NCBI RefSeq assembly: GCF_900116405.1
Contig: NZ_FPAQ01000014.1
Span: 1-64,000 of the forward strand
Origin: Halomonas saccharevitans
GTDB lineage: Bacteria; Pseudomonadota; Gammaproteobacteria; Pseudomonadales; Halomonadaceae
Reading direction: 5' to 3'
DNA: 64,000 nucleotides
The position numbers and the translations under genes are program-made. A model generated the notes under the pieces. That model was not told the origin of the DNA. It saw only the letters and a list, made by a program, of their open reading frames with translations, and did not search any database. Shown piece after piece: positions 39,921 to 49,000 of this stretch. Every line of letters begins with the position of its first letter. The first letter of the stretch is position 1.

Positions 39921-40124
39921 ATGTCCAGCACACGCAACCCGCAGCGGCGGCGTTTTCTCAAGACCCTCGGCGTCGGCACCGCGGCCGCCGGAGCGGCGGC
40001 CGCGGTCGGCCACGTCACCCTGGCCCAGGCCGATACCAAGCCCGAAGCCCCGCAGAGCGAGCCTTCTCGTGAGTACCGGGAAACGCCCCATATTCGAGCC
40101 TTTTACGCCACCCTGCGTGATTGA
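39921..40124 (+). CDS. Small Tat-signal protein of the formate dehydrogenase operon
   Basis: 67 residues. It begins with a clear twin-arginine signal: SSTRNPQRRRFLKTLGVGTAAAGAAAAVGHVTLAQA. A short acidic mature part follows (about 30 residues, ending RAFYATLRD). Such small proteins precede fdhA in many proteobacteria and are named formate dehydrogenase region Tat-signal protein. Function unknown. An AGGAGAG ribosome site lies before the ATG. Confidence 0.88.
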   Translation: MSSTRNPQRRRFLKTLGVGTAAAGAAAAVGHVTLAQADTKPEAPQSEPSREYRETPHIRAFYATLRD

Positions 40125-40148
40125 CGGCCCCGAGCCAGGAGAGCAGCC

Positions 40149-43004
40149 ATGCGTTTGACACCTAAATCCGAGTCGCCGAGGGCCAGCGGGCTGGGCATTT
40201 CCCGTCGCCAGTTCCTGCAGCGCAGCGGGGCTACCACCGGCGGGCTCGCCGCCGCCGGCTTCATGGGCGCACCGATGATGCAGCGTGCCGAGGCGGCCGA
40301 GAAGACCGCCTGGTCCGATGCCCCGGTCGAAACAAAACGGACCGTCTGCTCCCACTGCTCGGTGGGCTGCGGCGTCTATGCCGAGGTACAGGAAGGCGTC
40401 TGGACCAAGCAGGAGCCGGCCTTCGACCACCCCATCAACCGCGGCGCCCACTGCGCCAAGGGCGCCTCGCTGCGACAGCATGGCCACTCCAGCCGTCGCT
40501 TGAAGTACCCCATGAAGCTGGTCGGTGGAGAGTGGCAGCGTCTGAGCTGGGAGGATGCCATCGAGGAGATCGGCAACAAGGTGCTGGCGCTGTCGGAGCA
40601 GCACGGACCCGACAGCGTCTACTGGCTGGGCTCGGCCAAGTTCAATAACGAGCAGGCCTACCTGATGCGCAAGTTCGCCGCCCTGGCCGGCACCAACAAC
40701 ACCGACCACCAGGCGCGCATCTGTCACTCCACGACCGTGGCCGGAGTCGCCAATACCTGGGGCTACGGGGCGATGACCAACTCGCTCAACGACATCCAGA
40801 ACAGCCGGTCGATCATGTTCATCGGCTCGAACCCGAGCGAAGCGCACCCGGTCGCCATGCAGCACATCCTGCTGGCCAAGGAGCGCAGCCAGGCGGAGAT
40901 CATCGTCGTCGATCCTCGCTTCACGCGCACCGCCGCCAAGGCCGACAGCTACGTGCGGATCCGTCCCGGTTCCGACGTGGCCTTCATCTGGGGCCTTCTG
41001 TGGCACATCTTCGAGAACGGCTGGGAGGATAGCCAGTACATCGATCAGCGGGTCTACGCCATGGACCAGGTGCGCGAGGAGGTCGCGGCCTTCTCGCCCG
41101 ATGTGGTGGAAAACATCACCGGGGTGGCGGAAGAGACCATGCGCGATACCGCGCGCCGACTGGCCGAGAACCGTCCGGGCTGCATCGTCTGGTGCATGGG
41201 CGGTACCCAGCACACCACCGGCAACAACAACACCCGCGCCTACTGTATCCTGGAGCTGGCGCTCGGCAACATCGGCAAATCCGGCGGCGGCGCCAACATC
41301 TTCCGCGGCCACGACAACGTCCAGGGCGCCACCGACCTCGGCCTGATGTCGCATTCGCTGCCCGGCTACTACGGCCTCTCCGAGGGCGCCTGGAAGCACT
41401 GGGCTCGCGTCTGGGACCTCGACTACGAGTGGCTCCAGGGCCGTTTCGACCAGAACGAATACGCCGACGGCAAGCCGATGCACTCCAGCGGCATCACCGT
41501 CTCACGCTGGATCGATGGCGTTCTCGAGCAGGAGGAGGACATCTCCCAGCGCACCCGACTCAAGGCGATGTTCTACTGGGGCCATGCGGTCAACTCCCAG
41601 ACCCGCGGCCCCGAGATGCAAAAGGCCATGCAGCAGCTCGAGATGATGGTCATCGTCGACCCCTACCCCACCGTGGCCGGCGTCATGCACGGCCGTCAGG
41701 ATGGCGTCTACCTGCTGCCCGCGGCTACCCAGTTCGAGACCACCGGCAGTGTGACCGCCACCAACCGCTCCATTCAGTGGCGCGATCAGGTCATCGAGCC
41801 GCTGTTCGAGTCCAAGCCCGACCACGAGATCATGTACCTGCTCTCGCAAAAGCTCGGCTTCAGCGACGAGCTGTTCAAGAACATCAAGGTCGAGGGCACC
41901 GAGCCACTGATCGAGGATATCACCCGCGAGTTCAACGCCGGCATGTGGACCGTGGGCTATACCGGCCAGAGTCCCGAACGCCTGAAGGCTCACCAGCAGA
42001 ACTGGCACACCTTCAGCTTCCGCGACCTCAAGGCCGAGGGCGGCCCCGCCGACGGTGACTACTACGGGCTACCCTGGCCCTGTTGGGGGACCGCCGAGAT
42101 GGGCCATCCCGGCACGCCGATCCTCTACGACACCAGCAAGAAGGTTTCCGAAGGCGGCCTCACCTTCCGCGCCCGCTTTGGCATCGAGCGCGACGGTGAG
42201 AATCTGCTGGCCGACGGCGTCTTCAGCCGGGACTCAGACCTGGAGGACGGCTATCCGGAGTTCACCGCCGCCATGCTCAAGGACCTGGGCTGGTGGGATG
42301 AGCTGACCGACGCAGAGAAGACCGCGGCCGAGGGCAAGAACTGGAAGACCGACCTTTCGGGCGGCATCCAGCGCGTGGCCATTGCCCACGAGTGCGCTCC
42401 CTTTGGCAACGCCAAGGCGCGGTGCAATGTCTGGACCTTTCCCGACCCCATTCCCAAGCACCGCGAGCCGCTCTATACCAGCCGTCGCGACCTGGTGCAG
42501 GACTACCCGACCTGGCCGGACGTGACCTCGCACTACCGCCTGCCGACGCTCTATCGGAGCATCCAGGAGCAGGACGTCACCGGCAAGTACCCGATCATCC
42601 TCACCTCCGGGCGCCTGGTGGAGTACGAGGGCGGCGGCGAGGAGACGCGTTCCATGTCCTGGCTGGCCGAGCTGCAGCAGGAGATGTTCGTCGAGATCAA
42701 CCCGGCACTCGCCAACGACCTGGCCATCGCTGAGGGCGACATGGTGTGGGTCGAGGGCGCCGAGGGTGGACGCGTCAGGGTCAAGGCGCTGGTCACCCCG
42801 CGGGTGGCCCCCGAGGTGGTCTTCATGCCCTTCCACTTCGGCGGCATGTTCCAGGGCGAGAGCCTGCACGACCGCTATCCGGAAGGCTCGGCCCCCTATG
42901 TGCTCGGCGAGGCGGCCAACACCGCCACCACCTATGGCTATGACTCGGTGACCCAGATGCAGGAAACCAAGTGCACCCTGTGTCGCATCGAGAAGGCAAG
43001 CTGA
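40149..43004 (+). CDS. fdhA: Formate dehydrogenase catalytic subunit, molybdopterin type
   Basis: 951 residues. A Tat signal (SRRQFLQRSG, 18-27) gives periplasmic export. The 4Fe-4S cluster is bound by Cys67, Cys70, Cys74 and Cys102. The molybdenum ligand is Cys192 in ARICHSTTVAG, so this is the cysteine form without selenocysteine; the neighbour His193 is kept. The molybdopterin-binding C-terminal domain has MPFHFGGMFQGESL. It oxidises formate to CO2 and sends electrons through the beta and gamma subunits to quinone. It is the FDH-3 type of the proteobacterial group. Confidence 0.95.
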   Translation: MRLTPKSESPRASGLGISRRQFLQRSGATTGGLAAAGFMGAPMMQRAEAAEKTAWSDAPVETKRTVCSHCSVGCGVYAEVQEGVWTKQEPAFDHPINRGAHCAKGASLRQHGHSSRRLKYPMKLVGGEWQRLSWEDAIEEIGNKVLALSEQHGPDSVYWLGSAKFNNEQAYLMRKFAALAGTNNTDHQARICHSTTVAGVANTWGYGAMTNSLNDIQNSRSIMFIGSNPSEAHPVAMQHILLAKERSQAEIIVVDPRFTRTAAKADSYVRIRPGSDVAFIWGLLWHIFENGWEDSQYIDQRVYAMDQVREEVAAFSPDVVENITGVAEETMRDTARRLAENRPGCIVWCMGGTQHTTGNNNTRAYCILELALGNIGKSGGGANIFRGHDNVQGATDLGLMSHSLPGYYGLSEGAWKHWARVWDLDYEWLQGRFDQNEYADGKPMHSSGITVSRWIDGVLEQEEDISQRTRLKAMFYWGHAVNSQTRGPEMQKAMQQLEMMVIVDPYPTVAGVMHGRQDGVYLLPAATQFETTGSVTATNRSIQWRDQVIEPLFESKPDHEIMYLLSQKLGFSDELFKNIKVEGTEPLIEDITREFNAGMWTVGYTGQSPERLKAHQQNWHTFSFRDLKAEGGPADGDYYGLPWPCWGTAEMGHPGTPILYDTSKKVSEGGLTFRARFGIERDGENLLADGVFSRDSDLEDGYPEFTAAMLKDLGWWDELTDAEKTAAEGKNWKTDLSGGIQRVAIAHECAPFGNAKARCNVWTFPDPIPKHREPLYTSRRDLVQDYPTWPDVTSHYRLPTLYRSIQEQDVTGKYPIILTSGRLVEYEGGGEETRSMSWLAELQQEMFVEINPALANDLAIAEGDMVWVEGAEGGRVRVKALVTPRVAPEVVFMPFHFGGMFQGESLHDRYPEGSAPYVLGEAANTATTYGYDSVTQMQETKCTLCRIEKAS

Positions 43005-43014
43005 GGAGAATCCC

Positions 43015-43629
43015 ATGGCCACAATGAAATTCATGTGCGACGCCGAGCGCTGCATCGAGTGCAACGGCTGCGTCACCGCCTGCAAGAACGCCAACGAGGT
43101 CGAATGGGGCGTGCAGCGCCGCCGGGTGGTGACCCTCAACGACGGCGAACCCAGCGAGGTCTCGATCTCGGTGGCCTGCATGCACTGCGACGATGCGCCC
43201 TGCATCGCCGTCTGTCCCACCGAGACCCTCTACCAGCGTGATGACGGCATCGTGCTGCACGACAAGGACCTGTGCATCGGCTGCGGCTACTGCCTCTACG
43301 CCTGCCCCTTCGGCGCACCGCAGTTCCCGAAGCAGAACGCCTTCGGCGAGCGCGGCAAGATGGACAAGTGCACCTTCTGCGCCGGCGGCCCGGCGGAGAC
43401 CAAGGAGGAGGAGTACCAGAAATACGGCGCCAACCGCATCGCCGAGGGTAAGTTGCCGCTATGTGCCGAGATGTGCTCGACCAAGGCACTGCTGGCCGGG
43501 GATGCCCAGGAGGTCGCCGACATCTTCCGCCAACGCGTCGTCCAGCGCGGCCACAAGGATGGCGGCTGGTCGGGCAATCCCCGCGCCGACGCCGACTCCC
43601 TGGCCTACGATGCTACCCAGCAGGGGTAA
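43015..43629 (+). CDS. fdhB: Formate dehydrogenase iron-sulfur subunit (FDH3 beta type)
   Basis: 204 residues. Four 4Fe-4S motifs are seen: CIECNGCVTACKNAN, then CMHCDDAPCIAVCPTETLY, CIGCGYCLYACPFGAP and the pair CTFCAGG/LCAEMCSTKAL. It carries electrons from FdhA to the gamma cytochrome. It begins 10 bp after the fdhA stop with a GAGGAG ribosome site. It probably travels with FdhA by its Tat signal, since it has none of its own. Confidence 0.94.
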   Translation: MATMKFMCDAERCIECNGCVTACKNANEVEWGVQRRRVVTLNDGEPSEVSISVACMHCDDAPCIAVCPTETLYQRDDGIVLHDKDLCIGCGYCLYACPFGAPQFPKQNAFGERGKMDKCTFCAGGPAETKEEEYQKYGANRIAEGKLPLCAEMCSTKALLAGDAQEVADIFRQRVVQRGHKDGGWSGNPRADADSLAYDATQQG

Positions 43630-43639
43630 GGAGGCGACC

Positions 43640-44701
43640 ATGAGCATGTCGATAACGCACCCGGGGGCCGCTCGGCGGCTCCTGACGCTGCTGGTGCTGC
43701 TGACCGGGCTGGTGCTGTCCCAGCTGGCCCTGGCACAGCAGGCCGACCCCGGCCGGGAGGCGGCCTTCGCCGTCCCCGCCGTGGACGCCGAGCTGTGGCG
43801 GCAGGTGAAGGAAGGCGAGACGGGACCCAACTACCGGGACTCGCGAGCCGAGAGCACCTATAACCTGGTAAATACCAGTGGCGAGACCTGGCGACAGATC
43901 CGTGAGCGCTGGGTCTCCCCGTTCGGGGCGATCGCGGTGCTGGGCATGATGGCGGCAATCGTGCTGTTCTACCTGATGGTGGGGCGCAAGCATCTCGATG
44001 AGCCGCGTACCGGCCGCAAGCTGCTGCGCTGGTCGCTGGTCGTCCGCTCCCTGCACTGGACGGTGGCGACGCTGTTCATCCTGCTGGCTATCACCGGGCT
44101 CAACCTCGCCTATGGCAAGACGCTGCTGCGTCCGCTGTTCGGCGACGGCGCCTGGTCGGCGATGATGTCGGGCACCAAGCTGATTCATAACTACCTGGGA
44201 CCGCTGTTTGGCATCCTGCTGGTGATCCTGCTGCTGCGCCTGCTCAGCCACAACATCCCGAAGGCCCACGACCTGCAGTGGTTCGCCAAGGGCGGCGGCC
44301 TGGTCGGCAAGGGGCATCCGGATGCCGGTTTCGCCAACGGCGGCGAAAAGGTCTGGTACTGGCTGCTGGCTACCGCCGGCCTCGCCGTGATCGCCAGCGG
44401 CTTCGTGCTGGACTTTCCCAACTACGGGCAGGGACGCGACACCATGCAGTGGGCCGGGATCATCCATGCCGTGGGGGCCCTGGGCCTGACGGCCGTGGCA
44501 CTGGGACATATCTACATCGGCACCGTCGGCACCGAGGGGTCGCTGGAGGGCATGACCACCGGTTACGTGGACGAGAGCTGGGCCAAGGAGCACCACAATC
44601 TCTGGTACGACGAGGTCAAGGATCAGGCGATTCCCGAGGATCAGCTTGCCGAGCATCGGCAGGCACCCCAGGGCGACGAACCGGCGCCCCGCTCCGGTTG
44701 A
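43640..44701 (+). CDS. fdhC: Formate dehydrogenase cytochrome b subunit (gamma)
   Basis: 353 residues from the ATG at 43640. A signal-like hydrophobic start (about 12-30, ending LALAQQ) is followed by a periplasmic region with NYRDSRAESTYNLVNTSGETWRQIRERWV, then four heme-binding helices. VVRSLHWTVATLFILLAITGL and IIHAVGALGLTAVALGHIYIGTVGTEGS carry the heme histidines. It takes electrons from the Fe-S subunit to quinone. A terminator follows within 50 bp. Confidence 0.93.
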   Translation: MSMSITHPGAARRLLTLLVLLTGLVLSQLALAQQADPGREAAFAVPAVDAELWRQVKEGETGPNYRDSRAESTYNLVNTSGETWRQIRERWVSPFGAIAVLGMMAAIVLFYLMVGRKHLDEPRTGRKLLRWSLVVRSLHWTVATLFILLAITGLNLAYGKTLLRPLFGDGAWSAMMSGTKLIHNYLGPLFGILLVILLLRLLSHNIPKAHDLQWFAKGGGLVGKGHPDAGFANGGEKVWYWLLATAGLAVIASGFVLDFPNYGQGRDTMQWAGIIHAVGALGLTAVALGHIYIGTVGTEGSLEGMTTGYVDESWAKEHHNLWYDEVKDQAIPEDQLAEHRQAPQGDEPAPRSG

Positions 44702-44723
44702 GCCACCTCTCGAAACGACTAAC

Positions 44724-44751
44724 GACACCGCCTTCGGGCGGTGTCTTTTTT
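44724..44751 (+). terminator. Intrinsic terminator after the fdh operon
   Basis: GACACCGCC-TTCG-GGCGGTGTC has a stable TTCG tetraloop and a 9-bp stem, then TTTTTT. A textbook rho-independent terminator. Confidence 0.93.
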
Positions 44752-44794
44752 GTTAAGCTGATTCGACAGACATTCCGACCACCGGAGAGAGACG

Positions 44795-45118
44795 ATGCCA
44801 CATCTCGACGACGCCACACGCACCGAACTCGAAGCGGCCGCGTTTCGCCGCCTGCTGCGCCACCTGGACGAGCACAAGGAGGTCCAGAACATTGACCTGA
44901 TGATCCTCGCCGACTTCTGCCGCAACTGCCTCTCCAAGTGGATGGTGGCCGCCGCCGACGAGCGTGGCGTTGAGCTGGACTACGACGGCGCCCGGGAGCA
45001 CGTCTACGGCATGCCCTATGACGAGTGGAAGGCAAAATATCAGCAGGAGGCCACCCCCGAGCAGCAGGCGGCCTTCGCGGCGCGCCAGGCCGCCAAGCAG
45101 GAGGCGCCCAGCGAATGA
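44795..45118 (+). CDS. DUF1244 protein
   Basis: 107 residues. The family core is EAAAFRRLLRHLDEHKEVQNIDLMILADFCRNCLSKWMVAAADERG, then YDGAREHVYGMPYDEWKAKYQ. It is a small helical protein of unknown function. It starts an operon with moaB (ATGA overlap) and moeA, after the fdh terminator. The GGAGAGAG ribosome site is good. Confidence 0.88.
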   Translation: MPHLDDATRTELEAAAFRRLLRHLDEHKEVQNIDLMILADFCRNCLSKWMVAAADERGVELDYDGAREHVYGMPYDEWKAKYQQEATPEQQAAFAARQAAKQEAPSE

Positions 45119-45636
45119 GCGAATCGATGATCCCCCTCAGTGTGGCGGTGCTGACCGTCTCCGACACCCGTAACGAGCAGACCGACCGCAGCGGTCAGGC
45201 CCTGGTCGAGCGTCTGACGGCCGCCGGACATCGGCTGCATGAGAAGCGCATCGTGCCCGATGACGTCTATCGCATCCGCGCCGTGGTGGCTGGCTGGATC
45301 GCCGACGACGAGGTGCAGGTGATCCTGACCACCGGCGGCACCGGCTTCACCGGGCGCGACTCCACGCCCGAGGCGGTCTCGGTGCTGCTCGACAAGCAGA
45401 TCGAGGGCTTCGGCGAGCTCTTTCGCCACCTCTCCTGGCAGGAGATCGGCAGTTCCACCGTGCAGAGCCGCTGCCTCGGCGGGCTGGCCAACGCCACCGT
45501 GGTGTTCTGCCTGCCCGGCTCCACCGGCGCCTGTCGTACCGGCTGGGACGGCATCCTGGCCGAGCAGCTCGATAGCCGTCACAAGCCGTGTAACTTTGCC
45601 AATCTCGTCATCCCCGAGCGGGGTCAGCATGGATAA
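45115..45636 (+). CDS. moaB: Molybdenum cofactor biosynthesis protein B
   Basis: 173 residues, the normal MoaB size. LSVAVLTVSDTRNEQTDRSGQALVERL is the family start and VILTTGGTGFTGRDSTPEAV is the nucleotide and cofactor-binding loop. MoaB adenylylates or binds molybdopterin before molybdenum insertion. It starts inside the DUF1244 stop and overlaps moeA by 8 bases, so these are coupled. It supplies the fdh operon just upstream. Confidence 0.94.
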   Translation: MSESMIPLSVAVLTVSDTRNEQTDRSGQALVERLTAAGHRLHEKRIVPDDVYRIRAVVAGWIADDEVQVILTTGGTGFTGRDSTPEAVSVLLDKQIEGFGELFRHLSWQEIGSSTVQSRCLGGLANATVVFCLPGSTGACRTGWDGILAEQLDSRHKPCNFANLVIPERGQHG

Positions 45637-46837
45637 GCTGAGCCCCGTCGAGACGGCCCTGGCGGCGCTGCTCGAGGGCGTCGCTCCTACAACCAGCGAG
45701 ACCGTGCCCTGCGACGAGGCGGCGGGCCGCGTGCTCGCCGAGGCGATCGAGGCGCGCCTCGACGTGCCTGCCTTCGACAACAGCGCCATGGACGGCTATG
45801 CCTTGCATCACGACGATGCGGGTCAGCAGCTGCCCATCGCCCAGCGCATTGCCGCAGGCTCGGTGGCGACGCCGCTGGCGCGGGGCACCTGCGCACGCAT
45901 CTTCACCGGCGGCGCGCTCCCCCCGGGTGCCGACTGCGTGGTGATGCAGGAGCGCGTGACACACGAGGATGACATTGCGGCTATCCCGGCGGATCTCCCG
46001 GCGGGCGACAACGTCCGCCGTCGCGGCCGTGACGTGGCGGTTGGCGCGCCCCTGCTGCCCGCCGGTGAACGGCTGGAGGCGGCGGCCCTGGGACATCTCG
46101 CCGGCCAGGGCATCACCGAGGTGGTGGTGCGGCGCCGGCCTCGGGTGGCGCTGCTCTCCACCGGCGACGAGATCGTCGATCCGGGCACGGAGCTTTCCGA
46201 CGGACAGATCTACAACTCCAACCGTCCGATGCTCAAACGCCTGCTGGAGCGCTTCGGCGCCGAGCTGGTGCGGGTGGTCTCGGTGCCGGACGATGCCGCG
46301 GGCACACGCGATACCCTCGCCGCGGCGGCCTTGGAGGCCGACCTGGTGATCAGTACCGGGGGGGTGAGCGTCGGCGAGGAGGATCACGTCAAGGCGGCGC
46401 TCGAATCGCTGGGACAGCTGGATCTGTGGCGCCTGGCGATTCGCCCGGGCAAGCCCCTGGCGCTGGGGCGCCTGCCGGGACCAGCGGGCCGGGACGTGCG
46501 CTTCGTCGGCCTGCCCGGCAATCCGGTGTCCTGTTTCGTCGGCGCCTGGCTCTTCCTGCGCCCCCTGATGGGGGCCCTGCAGGCCTGCCCTGCCCTGGCA
46601 GAGCTGCCCCGGCTGCCAGCGCGCGCCGACTTCGCCACGCGAACCGGTCCGCGCCGCCACTACATGCGCGTTACTTTGGAGCTGGGTAACGACGGCATCG
46701 TGGCTCGGGCGTTTCGCGACCAGAACTCGGGGGTGCTGTCATCGTGCATCAGCGCCGATGCCCTGGCGGTGATCCCCGCGGAGACCCGTATCGAGCCGGG
46801 CGATCGCCTCGACTGCCTGTGGCTCAGGGTCGATTGA
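45629..46837 (+). CDS. moeA: Molybdopterin molybdenumtransferase
   Basis: 402 residues, normal length. Motifs: FDNSAMDGYAL, then GGALPPGADCVVMQE, RVALLSTGDEIVDPG and STGGVSVGEEDHVK, ending in domain IV. MoeA inserts molybdate into adenylylated molybdopterin. It starts within the end of moaB. It is the third gene of the DUF1244-moaB-moeA operon, feeding the molybdenum formate dehydrogenase. Confidence 0.95.
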   Translation: MDKLSPVETALAALLEGVAPTTSETVPCDEAAGRVLAEAIEARLDVPAFDNSAMDGYALHHDDAGQQLPIAQRIAAGSVATPLARGTCARIFTGGALPPGADCVVMQERVTHEDDIAAIPADLPAGDNVRRRGRDVAVGAPLLPAGERLEAAALGHLAGQGITEVVVRRRPRVALLSTGDEIVDPGTELSDGQIYNSNRPMLKRLLERFGAELVRVVSVPDDAAGTRDTLAAAALEADLVISTGGVSVGEEDHVKAALESLGQLDLWRLAIRPGKPLALGRLPGPAGRDVRFVGLPGNPVSCFVGAWLFLRPLMGALQACPALAELPRLPARADFATRTGPRRHYMRVTLELGNDGIVARAFRDQNSGVLSSCISADALAVIPAETRIEPGDRLDCLWLRVD

Positions 46838-46894
46838 GAACCGATTGGACCGAGGGTCGAGCGAGGATCAATCAAGAACCGCACGAGCCCGGCC

Positions 46895-47458
46895 TCAGGC
46901 CGGCACGCCGAGCTCGGCATTGACGGCCGACCACAGCCTTTCGAAATCGCGCGCGAGGCGGACGTAGTCCGCCTCGAGCCAGGGCACCAGCTCGGCCAGG
47001 CGATTCGGGCCGGAGAGCCGCCCCCCGATGCCTTCTATGGCACGACAGGTAAAGTCGAAGTCCGCATAGCGGTTGAGCCAGTCCTGCTCCACCAGCACGG
47101 GCACCATCCCCGCCAGCCGGCCCGGGGCGGGAGCGGTTGACAGTGGCCGGTAGCAGCGAACAGTCAACCGGCGTCGCTCGTCGCCTCCGAGCGTGCGAGC
47201 CGCAAAGTGGTCCCAGACCAGATCCAGGGCGATACCGGCGAATCGGCGCTGCGGCCACGGTGTGCGCGCCAGTACGTCGGCGACCACCGGGTGACCATCG
47301 ACGAAGGCGTCCACCCGGCGGTGATGGCGGATGCCGGCCGCCGTTGCCGTCGGCCAGGCCGAGAGGTCGATGCCCTTGACGCCGTCGGCGATCAGGTTGC
47401 CATACAGGAAGTCGTCACCGCCGCCGCGGGCGAGCCAACCATGGGCGAGAAAGTTCAC
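46895..47458 (-). CDS. acpH: Acyl carrier protein phosphodiesterase
   Basis: 187 residues. It begins MNFLAHGWLA, the AcpH/DUF479 mark. YGNLIADGVKG, IRHHRRVDAFVDGHPVVADV and GIALDLVWDHFAARTL carry the conserved acidic and His residues of the HD-like metal site. The enzyme removes phosphopantetheine from acyl carrier protein. It lies just downstream of tusE on the same strand, 10 bp away. Confidence 0.93.
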   Translation of the reverse strand: MNFLAHGWLARGGGDDFLYGNLIADGVKGIDLSAWPTATAAGIRHHRRVDAFVDGHPVVADVLARTPWPQRRFAGIALDLVWDHFAARTLGGDERRRLTVRCYRPLSTAPAPGRLAGMVPVLVEQDWLNRYADFDFTCRAIEGIGGRLSGPNRLAELVPWLEADYVRLARDFERLWSAVNAELGVPA

Positions 47459-47468
47459 GGTTCGCCGA

Positions 47469-47822
47469 TCATAGACAGTGGGTGGGCTTTGGCAGCCCGG
47501 CCAGGCGAGCCGCCACCTTGGCGGGGCTACCGGGGAAGAGTCGCATCAGGTGGATCGAACGGCCCTTCTCGGGCCCCAAGGCCTTGCCCACCGCCTTGAC
47601 CAGGGGTCGCATGGCAGGGGCCATCTCGTAGCGTGCATAGAAGTCGCGTAGCACGTTTAGCACTTCCCAGTGCTCCTCGGTCAGCTCGATGCCCTCCTCG
47701 CGAGCCAAGGCGTCGGCGACCTCGGGCGACCAATCCGTCATGTCGATTAGATAGCTCTCAGGGTCCAGGGCATATTGATTGTCATTCAAGAATAGATAAC
47801 GGTATATTTCTGTAGAAGCCAT
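47469..47822 (-). CDS. tusE: Sulfurtransferase TusE (DsrC family)
   Basis: 117 residues. The single conserved cysteine is the penultimate residue, Cys116 (PTHCL). The second DsrC cysteine is absent, as in TusE rather than dissimilatory DsrC. The core DMTDWSPEVADALAREEGIELTEEHWEVLNVLRDFY is typical. TusE passes sulfur from TusBCD to MnmA for 2-thiouridine in tRNA. The start overlaps the tusB stop by one base. Confidence 0.95.
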   Translation of the reverse strand: MASTEIYRYLFLNDNQYALDPESYLIDMTDWSPEVADALAREEGIELTEEHWEVLNVLRDFYARYEMAPAMRPLVKAVGKALGPEKGRSIHLMRLFPGSPAKVAARLAGLPKPTHCL

Positions 47823-48112
47823 CAGTACCAGCTCACCGTCCGTTCGGCTTCCTCGGTCAGGGTAACGAAGCCATCCACATCGACCACCTGCACGCTTTCC
47901 GCGCAGCGTCCCAACAGCCCGCGGGCCTCCAGGTCTTCCCTGAGGGCGAAGAGTCGCCCCTCGATCTTCGCGTAGTAGCGCACCAGCTGGGGCAGCGCCC
48001 CTTGAACGCCGTCCTCGATCAGCAGCAGGACATCGTCTGGCCCCATAGCGCTCAGGGCCTGCTCATAGACCCGACTGTTCGCCGGGGAACGGTTCACCAC
48101 ATGCAACAGCAT
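47822..48112 (-). CDS. tusB: Sulfurtransferase TusB (DsrH family)
   Basis: 96 residues, a DsrH-like fold. MLLHVVNRSPANSRVYEQALSAMGPDDVLLLIEDGVQGAL is the family start. It forms the TusBCD complex with the two upstream genes. It overlaps tusE by one base. Confidence 0.92.
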   Translation of the reverse strand: MLLHVVNRSPANSRVYEQALSAMGPDDVLLLIEDGVQGALPQLVRYYAKIEGRLFALREDLEARGLLGRCAESVQVVDVDGFVTLTEEAERTVSWY

Positions 48113-48135
48113 CCAGGTTCTCCTCGCGACTCGGG

Positions 48136-48516
48136 CTAAAAGGTCAACACCAGGCGGTGGGCAGACAGTGCCTCTGAGATGGCCGCGGCCGGCACGGGCG
48201 TCACGTCGAGCATCAACTCGTCGGCCGAGAGACCGAGCGCCGAGAGCGTCTCTGCGTCCACCAGCAGGGTTTCGATATCATACATCTCCAGCATCGCAAG
48301 CGTCGCGGCCGTCCCCTTCTGCTCGAGCGGCCCGGGTCCCTGCCCGGGCATCAACGCCGTGACGCCCTCCCCCATGAACAGCAGTGAAACGCTTTGCCCG
48401 AAAGCGGCGGCGACCAGCGCGGCGTCCAGCCCTTCCTTAAGCCAGCTACTCCCGTGAGGCGCGTGGCGCAGGATGACCAGCAGGTCGCGGTGTGGGTCAT
48501 CGTGTTCGTGCATCAT
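48136..48516 (-). CDS. tusC: Sulfurtransferase TusC (DsrF family)
   Basis: 126 residues. LLVILRHAPHGSSWLKEGLDAALVAAAFGQSVSLLFMGEGVTAL is the DsrF signature. The subunit is structural; no conserved cysteine is needed. It is placed between tusD and tusB in the usual order. Confidence 0.92.
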   Translation of the reverse strand: MMHEHDDPHRDLLVILRHAPHGSSWLKEGLDAALVAAAFGQSVSLLFMGEGVTALMPGQGPGPLEQKGTAATLAMLEMYDIETLLVDAETLSALGLSADELMLDVTPVPAAAISEALSAHRLVLTF

Positions 48517-48538
48517 GGCTCCATCACATGCCAGGAAT

Positions 48539-48931
48539 TCAGGGACCGAAGGTCACCAGGCGGTCGCAGCGCGTCCCCAGATCGATCAGCTGGCCGAGCC
48601 CGGTGAGCTCGAAGGGCTCCGCCACGCTGATCCCGTCCTTGCCGTGCCGGGCGGCCTCGCGCTCGTCGAGAAGACCGCGACGCAGCGCCGCGGCGATGCA
48701 GACCTGTAACGCTACCTCGTGCTCGCGGGACAGGTCTGCCCAGGCATCCACCAAGTGTGGCTCGTCCTGCGGGGGGGCGGCCAGACGGGCGGCATTGTGC
48801 ACCCCGTCGTGATAGAAGAATACCGCCTCGAGGCGGTGGCCCCGCGCCACCAGGGCACGGGCGAAGCGCAGGGCCGAGTGGCTGGCCTGATGACTGTAGG
48901 GAGCGCCCATCAGCAGGATGGCGTAGCGCAT
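48539..48931 (-). CDS. tusD: Sulfurtransferase TusD (DsrE family)
   Basis: 130 residues. The active-site cysteine is Cys78 in ALQVCIAAALRRG, the same number as in E. coli TusD. MRYAILLMGAPYSHQASHSALRFARALVARGH is the family start. It accepts sulfur from TusA. No tusA is near, as usual. First gene of tusDCBE-acpH. Confidence 0.94.
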   Translation of the reverse strand: MRYAILLMGAPYSHQASHSALRFARALVARGHRLEAVFFYHDGVHNAARLAAPPQDEPHLVDAWADLSREHEVALQVCIAAALRRGLLDEREAARHGKDGISVAEPFELTGLGQLIDLGTRCDRLVTFGP

Positions 48932-48951
48932 GAAGGTCCTCCTGAAACGAC

Positions 48952-48977
48952 CTGGCCCCGCCGGTTGGCGGGGCCAG
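48952..48977. terminator. Hairpin between yccA and tusD
   Basis: CTGGCCCCGCC and GGCGGGGCCAG form an 11-bp stem with a GGTT loop, 24 bp after the yccA stop. It should separate yccA from the tus operon. Confidence 0.6.
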
Positions 48978-49000
48978 ATGATGCTGATACCGCGCTGGAG

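Noticed and set aside
40149-43004. Selenocysteine form of formate dehydrogenase
   Set aside because: No in-frame TGA; the position of the molybdenum ligand is a Cys codon in ARICHSTT.
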